Source of the DNA: Flagellimonas zhangzhouensis
GTDB lineage: Bacteria; Bacteroidota; Bacteroidia; Flavobacteriales; Flavobacteriaceae
Direction: 5' to 3'
NCBI RefSeq assembly: GCF_900102925.1
Contig: NZ_FNKI01000001.1
Span: 1,178,001 to 1,242,000 of the forward strand
DNA length: 64,000 nucleotides
Every line of letters begins with the position of its first letter. Position 1 is the stretch's first letter. Positions 1-8,802 of the stretch are shown piece after piece. A program made the position numbers and the translations under genes. Under the pieces are notes generated by a model. It saw only the letters and a list, made by a program, of their open reading frames with translations, was not told the DNA's origin and made no database searches.

Positions 1-2
1 TC

Positions 3-797
3 ATTTTTGCATGGTTCAGGGAGCAGGTGTGTATCATCGCATGTCCTTATGGAAGATTGCAGGGCGTATTGCTCGATAATAAATCCATAGTTGTGGCCTA
101 TGACCATAAGCGTGGGGAAGGCGAAAACGGACGCAAAAAGTTCCGAAAAAATGAAGATAGAAACGCATTGGGACATGGTGATTGTATCGACTGTTTCCAA
201 TGTGTGAATGTTTGCCCAACAGGAATTGATATTCGAAATGGAACCCAGTTGGAATGTGTAAACTGTACAGCTTGCATCGATGAGTGCGACCATATTATGG
301 AAAGTATTGACAAGCCTAAAGGTTTGATCAGATACGCTAGCGAGGACGAGATCAATCATAAGAACAAGTTCAAGTTTACAGCTCGCATGAAAGGATATAC
401 AGCCGTGCTTGTGGTTTTGATCGGGATTTTGATCGGAATGCTATTTATGCGGAACGAAGTAGAGGCCAATGTACTTCGCTTACCAGGACAGTTGTATGAA
501 AGAAAGGAGAATAACATCATCAGTAATGTGTTTACTTATAAATTGTTGAACAAGACCACCAATGATATAGAAAACGTTTCCTTTAAGTTGATGTCGCATC
601 CTGGGGAAATAAAAATGGTCTCGTTGGAAAAGTTCACTATTCCAGCAGAACAGTTGGCAGAAGGAACCTTGTTCATCGAAATAAATGCTTCGGCACTCAA
701 CGGGGATAAGGATAAATTAAAAATTGGGGTGTACAGTGGCGAGAAGCTCATTGAAACAACCATAACACAGTTTTTGGCACCTAGAAGCTATAATTAA
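3..797 (+). CDS. ccoG: Cytochrome c oxidase accessory protein CcoG (FixG), 5' end missing
   Basis: Membrane iron-sulfur protein needed for maturation of cbb3-type cytochrome oxidase, where it is linked to copper handling. The reading frame is open to the left edge (visible start reads IFAWFREQVCIIACP), so the N-terminal membrane helices lie outside the window. The visible 264 residues hold an upstream Cys pair, two ferredoxin-type clusters with Cys at about 61, 64, 67, 71 and 85, 88, 91, 95, one membrane helix at about 132-150, and an immunoglobulin-like C-terminal domain as in FixG. It is followed after 10 bp by fixH. The oxidase genes themselves are probably just upstream. Confidence 0.95.
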   Translation: MFAWFREQVCIIACPYGRLQGVLLDNKSIVVAYDHKRGEGENGRKKFRKNEDRNALGHGDCIDCFQCVNVCPTGIDIRNGTQLECVNCTACIDECDHIMESIDKPKGLIRYASEDEINHKNKFKFTARMKGYTAVLVVLIGILIGMLFMRNEVEANVLRLPGQLYERKENNIISNVFTYKLLNKTTNDIENVSFKLMSHPGEIKMVSLEKFTIPAEQLAEGTLFIEINASALNGDKDKLKIGVYSGEKLIETTITQFLAPRSYN

Positions 798-807
798 AGA
801 GAAAGAG

Positions 808-1254
808 ATGAAGATAAATTGGGGAACAGGAATCGTATTGGCATTTATAGGCTTCATTGCATTTATTCTATACTTTGTGGTTCGCATGAGTACCGACGAC
901 AGGGCCAATCACGACTTGGTAACAGAAGAATATTATAAAAAAGAATTGTCTTATCAACAGGAAATAGATGCCTCAAAATCTGCTTCCGAAGCGGGTGTAG
1001 AACTCAAGGTCGAGAAAACAGTTGAAGGTTTGGTCATTGAGTTTCCTGAGCAATTCGACCCAGAAAAGATTACTGGAACAGTGTCCCTTTATAGACCGTC
1101 TAACAAGCACTTGGATTCTAACTTTCCTATAAGTTTGTCCAAAACACATTTGCTCATACCTGACAATCGCTTGGTAGACGGTCGCTGGGATATTTCCATT
1201 ATATGGGAGTATGAAGGTAAGCCATTTTTACATAAACAAAAATTAGTGTACTGA
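808..1254 (+). CDS. ccoH: FixH/CcoH family protein
   Basis: A 148-residue FixH-family protein with one N-terminal membrane helix (about 8-29) and a soluble beta-rich domain facing the periplasm. The family assists assembly of cbb3 oxidase. It sits between ccoG and a DsbD_2-type membrane protein, which is the usual flavobacterial cbb3 maturation order. The gap to the next gene is 2 bp, so the three are probably one transcript. The family assignment rests on length, topology and context rather than a catalytic motif. Confidence 0.88.
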   Translation: MKINWGTGIVLAFIGFIAFILYFVVRMSTDDRANHDLVTEEYYKKELSYQQEIDASKSASEAGVELKVEKTVEGLVIEFPEQFDPEKITGTVSLYRPSNKHLDSNFPISLSKTHLLIPDNRLVDGRWDISIIWEYEGKPFLHKQKLVY

Positions 1255-1256
1255 TC

Positions 1257-1967
1257 ATGATCACGTCGGCTTTGGTTTTGGGACTTTTGGGAAGCTTGCA
1301 CTGCTTGGGCATGTGCGGCCCCATTGCCTTTATGTTGCCATTGGACCAAAGCAATATGACCAAAAAGACAATCCAGCTGTCCATTTACCATTTTGGTAGA
1401 TTGCTGGCCTATGGCATTATTGGAATGTTGTTCGGATTTTTAGGTAAGGGTTTGGCCCTTTTCGGAATCCAGCAAAAGCTTTCCATTGGTATCGGAGTCA
1501 TCATGATTTTATTGGTGCTGATTCCAACAAAATACCTGAACGGGCATAAATTTTTGACCCCCGTTTATTCCCTATTAGGAAAAGTAAAATCCAAACTTGG
1601 TGGTGAACTCAAGAAAAAAACACCCGATGCTTTTTTGACCATTGGGTTCCTAAATGGGTTTTTGCCTTGTGGCTTGGTATATATGGCTCTTTTGGGTGCC
1701 ATTGCCATGGGCAACCCATTACAAGGTGGATTATATATGATGTTGTTCGGATTGGGAACAGTACCTTTAATGTCTTTGGTAGTATATTCCAAAGGAATAT
1801 TGGGCAACTCCATAAAAAACAAGTTTAGAAAATTAATTCCCGTATTTGTGGTAATCATTGGTGCTTTGTTTATTGTTAGGGGTCTTGGATTGGGAATTCC
1901 GTATGTATCTCCCAAACCCATGGCCACCAACTCGGTAACCGCCACCATTGAATGCCATCAACCTTAA
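1257..1967 (+). CDS. Sulfite exporter TauE/SafE family (DsbD_2-type) membrane protein of the cbb3 cluster
   Basis: A 236-residue polytopic protein with six or seven membrane helices. Two conserved Cys motifs mark the DsbD_2 branch: GSLHCLGMCGP near residues 12-22 and FLPCG near 135-139. Homologues beside ccoG/fixH/ccoI are thought to move copper or reducing equivalents for oxidase assembly. The name TauE/SafE is the automatic family label, and sulfite export is not implied. It is the last gene of the visible cbb3 maturation operon, and the CoA-transferase gene begins 12 bp later. Confidence 0.85.
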   Translation: MITSALVLGLLGSLHCLGMCGPIAFMLPLDQSNMTKKTIQLSIYHFGRLLAYGIIGMLFGFLGKGLALFGIQQKLSIGIGVIMILLVLIPTKYLNGHKFLTPVYSLLGKVKSKLGGELKKKTPDAFLTIGFLNGFLPCGLVYMALLGAIAMGNPLQGGLYMMLFGLGTVPLMSLVVYSKGILGNSIKNKFRKLIPVFVVIIGALFIVRGLGLGIPYVSPKPMATNSVTATIECHQP

Positions 1968-1979
1968 AACTTAGATAAA

Positions 1980-3248
1980 GTGAAAATAACTACAATTGAA
2001 GAAGCCGTCGGAATAGTTAATTCTGGAGATAGAGTGTTTTTTCAAGGAGCAGCCATGACCCCTAACGAATTGATCGATGGGCTTTGCGAGCGACACAATG
2101 AACTAAAGGATGTTGAAATTATTTCCATTCATACCGAAGGAGATGCCAAATATACCCGCAAACCGTATTGCGAAGCCTTTACCCTAAACGCCTGCTTTGT
2201 GGGAGGCAACGTTAGACCCTTTGTAAACACCTATATGGGGGATTATATCCCTGTGTTTTTAAGTGAGATACCTTGGTTGTTTGCGGACGAATACCTTCCG
2301 TTGGATGTAGCCTTTGTGCAAGTTTCTCCCCCAGATAAACATGGATATTGCTCTTTGGGCGTTTCGGTGGATGTGGCTTTGCCAGCGGTTAGAACGGCTA
2401 AAAAAATTGTGGCGCAGATCAATCCACAAGTGCCACGTACCCATGGTACAGGAATCGTGCACATAGATGAAATAACCTATGCCATTGAAGTGGATAGACA
2501 CATCCATGAACATAATCCAACTGAAATTTCCGACGTTGAGCATGAAATTGGAAGACACGTAGCCTCTTTGATTGAAGATGGAGCAACCCTTCAAATGGGA
2601 ATCGGAAACATTCCAAATGCCGTATTGTCCAACTTGGGCAACCATAAAAATTTGGGTATCCACACCGAAATGTTTTCCGATGGCGTATTGCCTTTATTGG
2701 AAAGTGGTGTAATCAATGGAAAGGAAAAAGCCGTGAAAAGAGGAAAAATCGTGAGCTGCTTCGCTGTAGGATCTCGAAAACTTTACGACTTTATTGACGA
2801 CAACCCTATTTGCGATTTTAGGGATTCAGGGTATACCAACGATACAGCTCGAATTCGTAGAAACCCAAAAGCAACGGCTATTAATAGTGCCATTGAAATA
2901 GACCTAACGGGTCAGGTGTGTGCCGATACAATCGGAGGTTACCAATTCTCTGGGGTAGGTGGGCAAATGGACTTCATGCGAGGAGCTTCGCTATCCAAAG
3001 GGGGAAAACCGATTATTGCCATGTCGTCCATAACCAAAAAAGGTGTTTCCAAAATCACTCCATTTTTAAAGCAAGGCGCTGGGGTAACCACCACAAGGGC
3101 CCATATGCATTATGTGGCGACTGAATTTGGAGTGGTAAACCTATTTGGAAAAAACTTACAACAACGAGCAAATGCTTTGATTTCCATTGCGCATCCAGAC
3201 CATAGGGAGGCCTTGGAAAAAGCAGCATATGAAAGGTTTCACGGTTAA
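1980..3248 (+). CDS. Acetyl-CoA hydrolase/transferase family protein (4-hydroxybutyrate CoA-transferase-like)
   Basis: A 422-residue Cat1/4-hydroxybutyrate-type CoA-transferase moving CoA between acetyl-CoA (or another acyl-CoA) and a carboxylate. The expected catalytic glutamate is in the GIHTEMFSDG motif (Glu230), with the oxyanion-loop motif GVGGQ at 325-329. The start is GTG, 12 bp after the previous gene; no in-frame ATG fits better. A strong terminator follows. Beside cbb3 and fermentation-type genes it may serve acetate or succinate metabolism in low oxygen, but the substrate cannot be read from the sequence. Confidence 0.9.
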   Translation: MKITTIEEAVGIVNSGDRVFFQGAAMTPNELIDGLCERHNELKDVEIISIHTEGDAKYTRKPYCEAFTLNACFVGGNVRPFVNTYMGDYIPVFLSEIPWLFADEYLPLDVAFVQVSPPDKHGYCSLGVSVDVALPAVRTAKKIVAQINPQVPRTHGTGIVHIDEITYAIEVDRHIHEHNPTEISDVEHEIGRHVASLIEDGATLQMGIGNIPNAVLSNLGNHKNLGIHTEMFSDGVLPLLESGVINGKEKAVKRGKIVSCFAVGSRKLYDFIDDNPICDFRDSGYTNDTARIRRNPKATAINSAIEIDLTGQVCADTIGGYQFSGVGGQMDFMRGASLSKGGKPIIAMSSITKKGVSKITPFLKQGAGVTTTRAHMHYVATEFGVVNLFGKNLQQRANALISIAHPDHREALEKAAYERFHG

Positions 3249-3267
3249 CAACCAGAATCTAACCAAT

Positions 3268-3303
3268 AAAAAAGGGAGCAAATTAATTTTTGCTCCCTTT
3301 TTT
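3268..3303 (+). terminator. Rho-independent terminator (probably bidirectional)
   Basis: Near-perfect inverted repeat with GGGAGCAAA and TTTGCTCCC around a short AT loop, flanked by an A-run on the left and a T-run on the right. It lies between the convergent CoA-transferase and universal stress protein genes and can serve both. Confidence 0.85.
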
Positions 3304-3338
3304 GAATCACATGAAACCAATTAAAAATGTAATCCAAA

Positions 3339-4160
3339 TTAAATTTTAAACGTAATTACAGGTGCTTGGGAATGGTTGGCAATATCCTCACCAATACTAC
3401 CCATAAAGAAGTGGGATAATCCTCTTCTTCCGTGAGTTGGGATTCCGATCAAATCAGCAGCGATTTTTTCACTGAAGTTCAAAACGCCTTTCTCCACAGT
3501 GTAATCGTTGTACACTTCTACTTCCATACCAATTCCAGCGGCATTTAAGAACTTAGAGATTTTGTCGTAGGCGTCTGCAGTACTTAAGAATTCATCCCCT
3601 GGAGTGTTGATGTATACCAAATGCAATTTAGAACCCAATAAATCGGACATTTCTTTTGCTTTTTGAAGTGCAGGAACACTTTCTTCCTCAAAATCACAAG
3701 CAAATACAAAATGTTCTGGGTTAAAGTCTTCACAGTCCCCTTTAATAACCAATACAGGAACATCGGAAGTTCTTACCACACGCTCAGTATTGGAACCGAT
3801 AAAGATTTCTTGAAGACCATCGGCACCATTGGAGCCCATTACAATAAGGTCCACTTTATGCTTTTCGGCAACTTCATTCACTTCACTGAACACTTTGTAA
3901 TGTTTGATTACAGGAACTAGTTCAATATCCTTGAGGTAAGGTTTGTTTAAAAAGTCTTCAAACCTTTTTTCACCAAGTTTTATTAGATGTACCACTTGTT
4001 CTTGGGAGATATAGCCAGATTCACCCATAATTGCTGGAGAAAGTTCCAACATGTGGAGCACCAATAATTTGGCTCCGTTTTTTTTGGCCAGAGAAGCAGC
4101 TACCTTGAGCGCTTTCTCAGATTGATTTGAAAAATCAACGGGTACGATTATACTTTTCAT
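3339..4160 (-). CDS. Universal stress protein, tandem UspA domains
   Basis: A 273-residue protein made of two UspA domains (about 1-140 and 150-273). The first keeps an ATP-binding signature GSNGADG...GSNTERV and the second has THGRRG...GSIGEDI, so both look able to bind nucleotide. It follows hemN by 17 bp on the same strand and is therefore likely in the FNR-type regulon with hemN. This contrasts with the second Usp at 11624, whose signatures are degraded. Confidence 0.93.
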   Translation of the reverse strand: MKSIIVPVDFSNQSEKALKVAASLAKKNGAKLLVLHMLELSPAIMGESGYISQEQVVHLIKLGEKRFEDFLNKPYLKDIELVPVIKHYKVFSEVNEVAEKHKVDLIVMGSNGADGLQEIFIGSNTERVVRTSDVPVLVIKGDCEDFNPEHFVFACDFEEESVPALQKAKEMSDLLGSKLHLVYINTPGDEFLSTADAYDKISKFLNAAGIGMEVEVYNDYTVEKGVLNFSEKIAADLIGIPTHGRRGLSHFFMGSIGEDIANHSQAPVITFKI

Positions 4161-4177
4161 TGTTTTTGTTTTTTAGG

Positions 4178-5536
4178 TTAAACGGTCATGGAAAAAATTC
4201 GGGTATTTGGTTTCTTACGGTGTAATTTAAGATCAAAAGCCATGCTGATATTTCTAACAAAAGGTCTTCCTTTCTCGGTCACTTTTATGGAATTCGAGGT
4301 AGTTTCAACCAATCCATCGGCTTCCAGTTCAGAGAGGTTTTCCAATATGCTGGAAAAGTCAACTTCTTGCTCTTCCTCGTTGGTCCATGTGGTTTCAAAT
4401 TGACACATGATGTCGAGGATATGCTTTCTTACGATTTGATCTTCCAAGTTGAGAATATGTCCCCTAAAAATAGGGATAACCCCTTGGGAAACCAAATTTT
4501 CATACTCTTCCACATTTTTAACGTTTTGGGCAAATCCGTACCAGCTATCACTGATGCTCGAAGCTCCCAAACCTATCATCAGGTTGGTTTTATAAGGCGT
4601 GTAGCCCATAAAATTCCTGTGCAAAGTTCCTTGTACAAGTGCTTTGTACAAATTATCCGTAGGCAAGGCAAAATGGTCCATACCTACATCCTTATAGCCA
4701 AACTCGGTGAGCATTCTTTTTCCCATTTCGTACTGGGCTTTTTTAACCACAGATGAAGGAAGGTCAGAATCTTTGTACCCACGTTGTCCGTTTCCTTTAA
4801 GCCATGGCACATGTGCGTAGCTGTAAAAGGCAATTCTATCTGGTTTTATGGCTTTTGTTTTGATCAAGGTCTCTTCAACATTGGCACAATCTTGAAAAGG
4901 TAAACCATAAATTATATCGTGTCCTACCGAAGTGTACCCAATTTCTCGGGCCCATTCAGTCACATTCTTCACATTTTCAAAAGGCTGAATCCTATTGATG
5001 GCCCGTTGCACGGTCAAGTTGTAGTCTTGAACTCCAAACGAAACTTTTCTAAAACCAACATCATACAACGTTTGCAAATGGGCTTTGGTGGTGTTGTTCG
5101 GGTGACCCTCAAAGCTGAAATCATAGGTTTCGGCCACCTTTCCTGATCTAAGAATACCTTCGATAAGTATTTTTAAATTCTCTGGTGAGAAAAAGGTAGG
5201 GGTTCCACCTCCCAAATGAAGTTCCTTGATCAAAGGTCTTGTGCCCAAAAGGTCGCAATACAGCTCCCATTCTTTCAACACGGCATTGATATAAGGTCTT
5301 TCCACCTCGTGCCTTTTGGTGATGCGTTTATGGCAACCGCAAAAGGTGCACATATTTTCGCAAAAAGGTAGGTGGATGTATATACTGATTCCTTCCTTCG
5401 GGTCTTCCTGAAAAGTTTTCAGCACACTGGATTTCCATTGTTTTCCAGAGAAACTATCCAAATCCCAATACGGTACAGTAGGGTAGCTCGTATAGCGGGG
5501 ACCTGGGACATTGTATTTTTGGGTTAAATCACACAT
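4178..5536 (-). CDS. hemN: Oxygen-independent coproporphyrinogen III oxidase
   Basis: Radical-SAM enzyme converting coproporphyrinogen III to protoporphyrinogen IX without oxygen, for haem synthesis. The 452 residues include the CX3CX2C cluster motif at Cys59, Cys63 and Cys66 (with a further Cys68) and the GGGTPTF SAM-binding segment, with the usual HemN length and C-terminal domain. It is the first gene of a two-gene operon with a Usp gene. A perfect FNR-type palindrome lies 57-68 bp upstream of the start codon, matching the low-oxygen role of the enzyme. Confidence 0.96.
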   Translation of the reverse strand: MCDLTQKYNVPGPRYTSYPTVPYWDLDSFSGKQWKSSVLKTFQEDPKEGISIYIHLPFCENMCTFCGCHKRITKRHEVERPYINAVLKEWELYCDLLGTRPLIKELHLGGGTPTFFSPENLKILIEGILRSGKVAETYDFSFEGHPNNTTKAHLQTLYDVGFRKVSFGVQDYNLTVQRAINRIQPFENVKNVTEWAREIGYTSVGHDIIYGLPFQDCANVEETLIKTKAIKPDRIAFYSYAHVPWLKGNGQRGYKDSDLPSSVVKKAQYEMGKRMLTEFGYKDVGMDHFALPTDNLYKALVQGTLHRNFMGYTPYKTNLMIGLGASSISDSWYGFAQNVKNVEEYENLVSQGVIPIFRGHILNLEDQIVRKHILDIMCQFETTWTNEEEQEVDFSSILENLSELEADGLVETTSNSIKVTEKGRPFVRNISMAFDLKLHRKKPNTRIFSMTV

Positions 5537-5561
5537 AGCTGCATACCATTACATTATAGGT

Positions 5562-5604
5562 CAAAGGTACTTTTGCATGTTCTCAAAAAATATGACAATT
5601 GTCA
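5562..5604 (-). promoter_or_regulatory. FNR/CRP-type activator site and -7 box for hemN-usp
   Basis: Perfect palindrome TGACAATTGTCA at 5593-5604, then on the minus strand a -7 box TACCTTTG at 5569-5562. The palindrome centre is 29.5 bp from the first T of the box. The expected start site near 5558 gives a 20-odd-base leader to hemN. The TGAC-N4-GTCA form resembles the FNR site TTGAT-N4-ATCAA. Confidence 0.8.
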
Positions 5605-5632
5605 GGATTGCCCCCTTGTTGGGTTTGATAAA

Positions 5633-5675
5633 TGATAATCGTCATTTTTTTGGCCGTTGGTTCATTGTACATTTA
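5633..5675 (+). promoter_or_regulatory. FNR/CRP-type activator site and -7 box for the GCS2-CBS operon
   Basis: TGATAATCGTCA at 5633-5644 and a -7-like box TACATTTA at 5668-5675, again with 29.5 bp between palindrome centre and box. It is the divergent partner of the hemN site, with the two palindrome centres 40 bp apart. The expected start is near 5679, about 30 bases before the ATG. Confidence 0.75.
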
Positions 5676-5708
5676 AGCAGTTGAGATAACGGATTAAATC
5701 AATATTCC

Positions 5709-7553
5709 ATGGGAGAACATATTGCTTCCAGTGCATTTGATGAGCAGGAGCGAAAAGCTTTTGTGCAACATCTTATTGATGATATTCGAGCCTTGGAGCG
5801 AATGATTCAAAATGGGATGATAGAGGATGATATTGTCCGAATTGGAGCCGAACAAGAAATGTGTTTGGTCAATTCCGATTATAGGCCAGCGCCAATTTCC
5901 ATGGATGTATTAAAGGCGTTGGATGATTCCCATTTTACCACAGAATTCGCAACTTATAACGTTGAGGCCAATCTAGATCCTTTAACCTTGGAGTCAGGCT
6001 GCTTTGCGGGTATGGAGGAACAATTAAGGGGGTTATTGACGAAAGTACAACACACCTCCAAAGCATTTGATGCCAAAATTATTTTAACGGGAATTTTGCC
6101 ATCCATCAGCAAAGATGAATTGGGAATGGATTTTATGACTCCTATTCCGCGATATTATCGCATAAATGATGTGTTGCGAAAGTGGCGGGGAGATGATTTT
6201 TCTGTAAGGATTAAAGGAGTGGATGAACTGTCTTTGCACCACGATTCGGTTTTGTTCGAAGCCTGTAATACCAGTTTTCAATTGCATTTACAAATTCACC
6301 CAGACGACTTTATAAAGAGTTATAATTGGGCACAGGCCATATCAGGTCCTGTTTTGAGTATCTGCACCAATTCACCCCTGCTTTTGGGAAGAGAATTATG
6401 GAGCGAAACCCGAATCGCCTTGTTTCAACAAAGTTTGGATACCCGCAAATGGACCAAGGCTGTGAAGGAACAGGTGGCCCGAGTTGGATTCGGGGAACGG
6501 TGGCAAAAACATTCAGTTGCGGAAATATTCAAACAAGATATTTCTACCCACCGAATTTTATTGACCAAGCCCATTGAGCAAAATGCCCTGGAATTATTAG
6601 ATCGGGGCGAAGTACCCAAGTTGGAAGCGTTAAGTTTATTCAATAGTACCGTGTACCGTTGGAACCGACCTTGCTATGGTGTTGGGAATGGCAAACCACA
6701 TCTTCGAATTGAGAATAGGTATATTCCATCGGGCCCAACAGTGATTGATGAAATGGCCAACTTCGCTTTTTGGGTGGGATTAATGGCTGGGAGACCAAAA
6801 AGATTTGATGACATGCCCTCTCAAATGGACTTTAAAGAAGCCAAATTAAACTTTTTAAGGGCTGCTACAAATGGAAGGAATGCCATGTTCACTTGGAAAG
6901 ATAAAGCTATTACGGCCAAGAAAATGGTGCTGGAAGAACTTTTGCCTATAGCTTATGACGGGTTAAGAAAATACGGGGTGGACGAGCAGGATATTGAACG
7001 CTTGCTAGGGATAATTGCACAGCGCACCAAAAAAGGAACAGGGGCGGAATGGCAAATCAAAAACTTTAGGAGTCTCCGCAAGCAAATGAAGTTGGACAGT
7101 GCCATTGTGCAACTGACCAAAGCGATGAGCAAAAATCAGGAAACAGAAAAACCAGTGCATGAATGGGAATCGGTCGGAAATATGGCCGAAACTACCGATA
7201 AATTTAAATGGGTGGGCCAGATTATGTCCACCAAACTCATGAAACTCTATGAGGACGACTACGCTAACCTTGCCATGGCCATTATGAAATGGAACAACAT
7301 CCATCATTTACCCGTGGAGAATGGGCAGGGAGAACTTGTGGGGCTTTTAACCTGGACACATATTGAACGATTGGGCACGATGAGTCAAAATGGGGCAAGA
7401 GTTTCGGATATTATGATCAAGGATGTATTTACTGTTGAACCCAAAACAGAAATCAAAGCAGCAAAAAAGATAATGCAAGACCATCAAATAGGATGTTTGC
7501 CTGTATTGGTAGATACCCATGTGGTGGGCATCGTGAGTAAAGTGGATTTATAA
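5709..7553 (+). CDS. GCS2-type carboxylate-amine ligase fused to a CBS domain pair
   Basis: A 614-residue fusion. The first part (about 1-480) resembles the glutamate-cysteine ligase GCS2 superfamily, with the early RIGAEQEMCLV strand carrying acidic Mg-binding residues and a later HLRIENRYIPSGPT segment. The last 114 residues (501-614) form two CBS repeats, which usually bind adenine nucleotides and regulate activity. The likely reaction is ATP-dependent amide bond formation between a carboxylate and an amine, but the substrate is unknown. Six bases separate it from an aspartoacylase-like gene, and an FNR-type promoter precedes it. The second CBS ends close to the stop codon, so its last helix may be short. 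Confidence 0.85.
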   Translation: MGEHIASSAFDEQERKAFVQHLIDDIRALERMIQNGMIEDDIVRIGAEQEMCLVNSDYRPAPISMDVLKALDDSHFTTEFATYNVEANLDPLTLESGCFAGMEEQLRGLLTKVQHTSKAFDAKIILTGILPSISKDELGMDFMTPIPRYYRINDVLRKWRGDDFSVRIKGVDELSLHHDSVLFEACNTSFQLHLQIHPDDFIKSYNWAQAISGPVLSICTNSPLLLGRELWSETRIALFQQSLDTRKWTKAVKEQVARVGFGERWQKHSVAEIFKQDISTHRILLTKPIEQNALELLDRGEVPKLEALSLFNSTVYRWNRPCYGVGNGKPHLRIENRYIPSGPTVIDEMANFAFWVGLMAGRPKRFDDMPSQMDFKEAKLNFLRAATNGRNAMFTWKDKAITAKKMVLEELLPIAYDGLRKYGVDEQDIERLLGIIAQRTKKGTGAEWQIKNFRSLRKQMKLDSAIVQLTKAMSKNQETEKPVHEWESVGNMAETTDKFKWVGQIMSTKLMKLYEDDYANLAMAIMKWNNIHHLPVENGQGELVGLLTWTHIERLGTMSQNGARVSDIMIKDVFTVEPKTEIKAAKKIMQDHQIGCLPVLVDTHVVGIVSKVDL

Positions 7554-7559
7554 ATATCG

Positions 7560-8750
7560 ATGATGCAACAAGTAGCGAAGGCAGAAGGAATGAAGGTTAG
7601 GAGGGTCATTGATCATATTCAAGGTGAAAAAAATGGGCCCACCGTGGTATTCTTTGGTGGCATTCATGGGAACGAACCAGCGGGCGTTTTGGCATCTGAG
7701 CAAGTTTTTGAAGAAATAAGGGAAAAGAAAATACCCGTTTTTGGAAACATTTATGCCTTGTCGGGTAACCTTGGTGCCCTCGAGCATAAAATGCGGTTCC
7801 AGCAAGAGGACTTTAATCGCATTTGGTTTCCTGATAGAATTCAAAGGATATTAGCAGAAGAGGTATTGGCGCACCCCGAAGAGCAGCAGCTCAAAGAGCT
7901 GTTTCAAATCATCGAAGAGATTCTGGAAAATGGCGAACCTCCCTTTTATTTTTTAGATCTGCATACTACATCTAGCGACACTACCCCTTTTATGGTGCTG
8001 AATGATAGTCTTTTGAATCGTAATTACGCCTCCAATTACCCATTGCCCATTATTTTGGGGATTGAAGAATATTTGCATGGAGCCCTTTTGAGCTATATCA
8101 ATGAATTGGGCTATGTATCCTTGGGTTTTGAAAGCGGGCAACACGAAGATGTAAAAGCAGTGGAAACCAACATCGATTTTATTTGGTATTCTTTGATGCT
8201 TACACATTCCATTCCAGCAGATGAAAAAGCAAAAAAACTACACTATGAATCCATATTTAAAGCTAGTTCAACTTCGCATCGGTTCTATGAAATTTACCAT
8301 CAGCATTTAATTGCTCCTGGGCATAATTTTGAGATGAAACCAGGCTTTATCAATTTTCAACTAGTTCCTAAAGGAACGGAATTGGCATTGGAGAACAACA
8401 CTATTTTGAAGACCAAGCACCAACGTCAGATTTTTATGCCCTTGTATCAAAAACAAGGAAACGAAGGATTTTATTTTGTACGACCCGTTCCGAGATTTTT
8501 GTTATGGTTGTCCAAACAACTTCGTCAATTTAAAGTCGATTATTTGCTGGCAATTTTACCAGGTGTTAAATGGGATTCCAAAGTTAAGGACACCTTAGTG
8601 GTAGATTTAAGGATTACCCGATTTTTTGCCAAAAAACTTTTCCACTTGCTGGGGTATAGGGCAAGACAAGTTGATAAGACCCACTTACGCATTAAAAGCA
8701 GGGAAAGAGCCTCCAGAACAAATGACTATGTGGAAACCTCTTGGTTTTAA
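7560..8750 (+). CDS. Succinylglutamate desuccinylase/aspartoacylase family protein
   Basis: A 396-residue zinc-dependent deacylase of the AstE/AspA (M14-related) family. The zinc motif GGIHGNEPAG (near residues 38-47, His and Glu ligands) and the later LDLHTTSS histidine are present. Family members hydrolyse N-acyl amino acids. Length exceeds that of the core AspA domain, with an extra C-terminal region of about 100 residues. It is translationally close to the GCS2-CBS ligase, which suggests that one enzyme makes and the other removes an amide-linked compound; this pairing is inference. Confidence 0.87.
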   Translation: MMQQVAKAEGMKVRRVIDHIQGEKNGPTVVFFGGIHGNEPAGVLASEQVFEEIREKKIPVFGNIYALSGNLGALEHKMRFQQEDFNRIWFPDRIQRILAEEVLAHPEEQQLKELFQIIEEILENGEPPFYFLDLHTTSSDTTPFMVLNDSLLNRNYASNYPLPIILGIEEYLHGALLSYINELGYVSLGFESGQHEDVKAVETNIDFIWYSLMLTHSIPADEKAKKLHYESIFKASSTSHRFYEIYHQHLIAPGHNFEMKPGFINFQLVPKGTELALENNTILKTKHQRQIFMPLYQKQGNEGFYFVRPVPRFLLWLSKQLRQFKVDYLLAILPGVKWDSKVKDTLVVDLRITRFFAKKLFHLLGYRARQVDKTHLRIKSRERASRTNDYVETSWF

Positions 8751-8753
8751 CCA

Positions 8754-8783
8754 TAAAAAAAGCCCAAGCTTTCACTTGGGCCC
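8754..8783 (-). terminator. Rho-independent terminator for tonB
   Basis: GCCCAAG (8762-8768) pairs with CTTGGGC (8775-8781) around a six-base loop. The A-run on the left becomes a T-run on the minus strand, so it terminates the tonB gene. It lies at the convergent junction with the aspartoacylase gene. Confidence 0.8.
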
Positions 8784-8802
8784 TAATACATCTTATCTAA
8801 AA

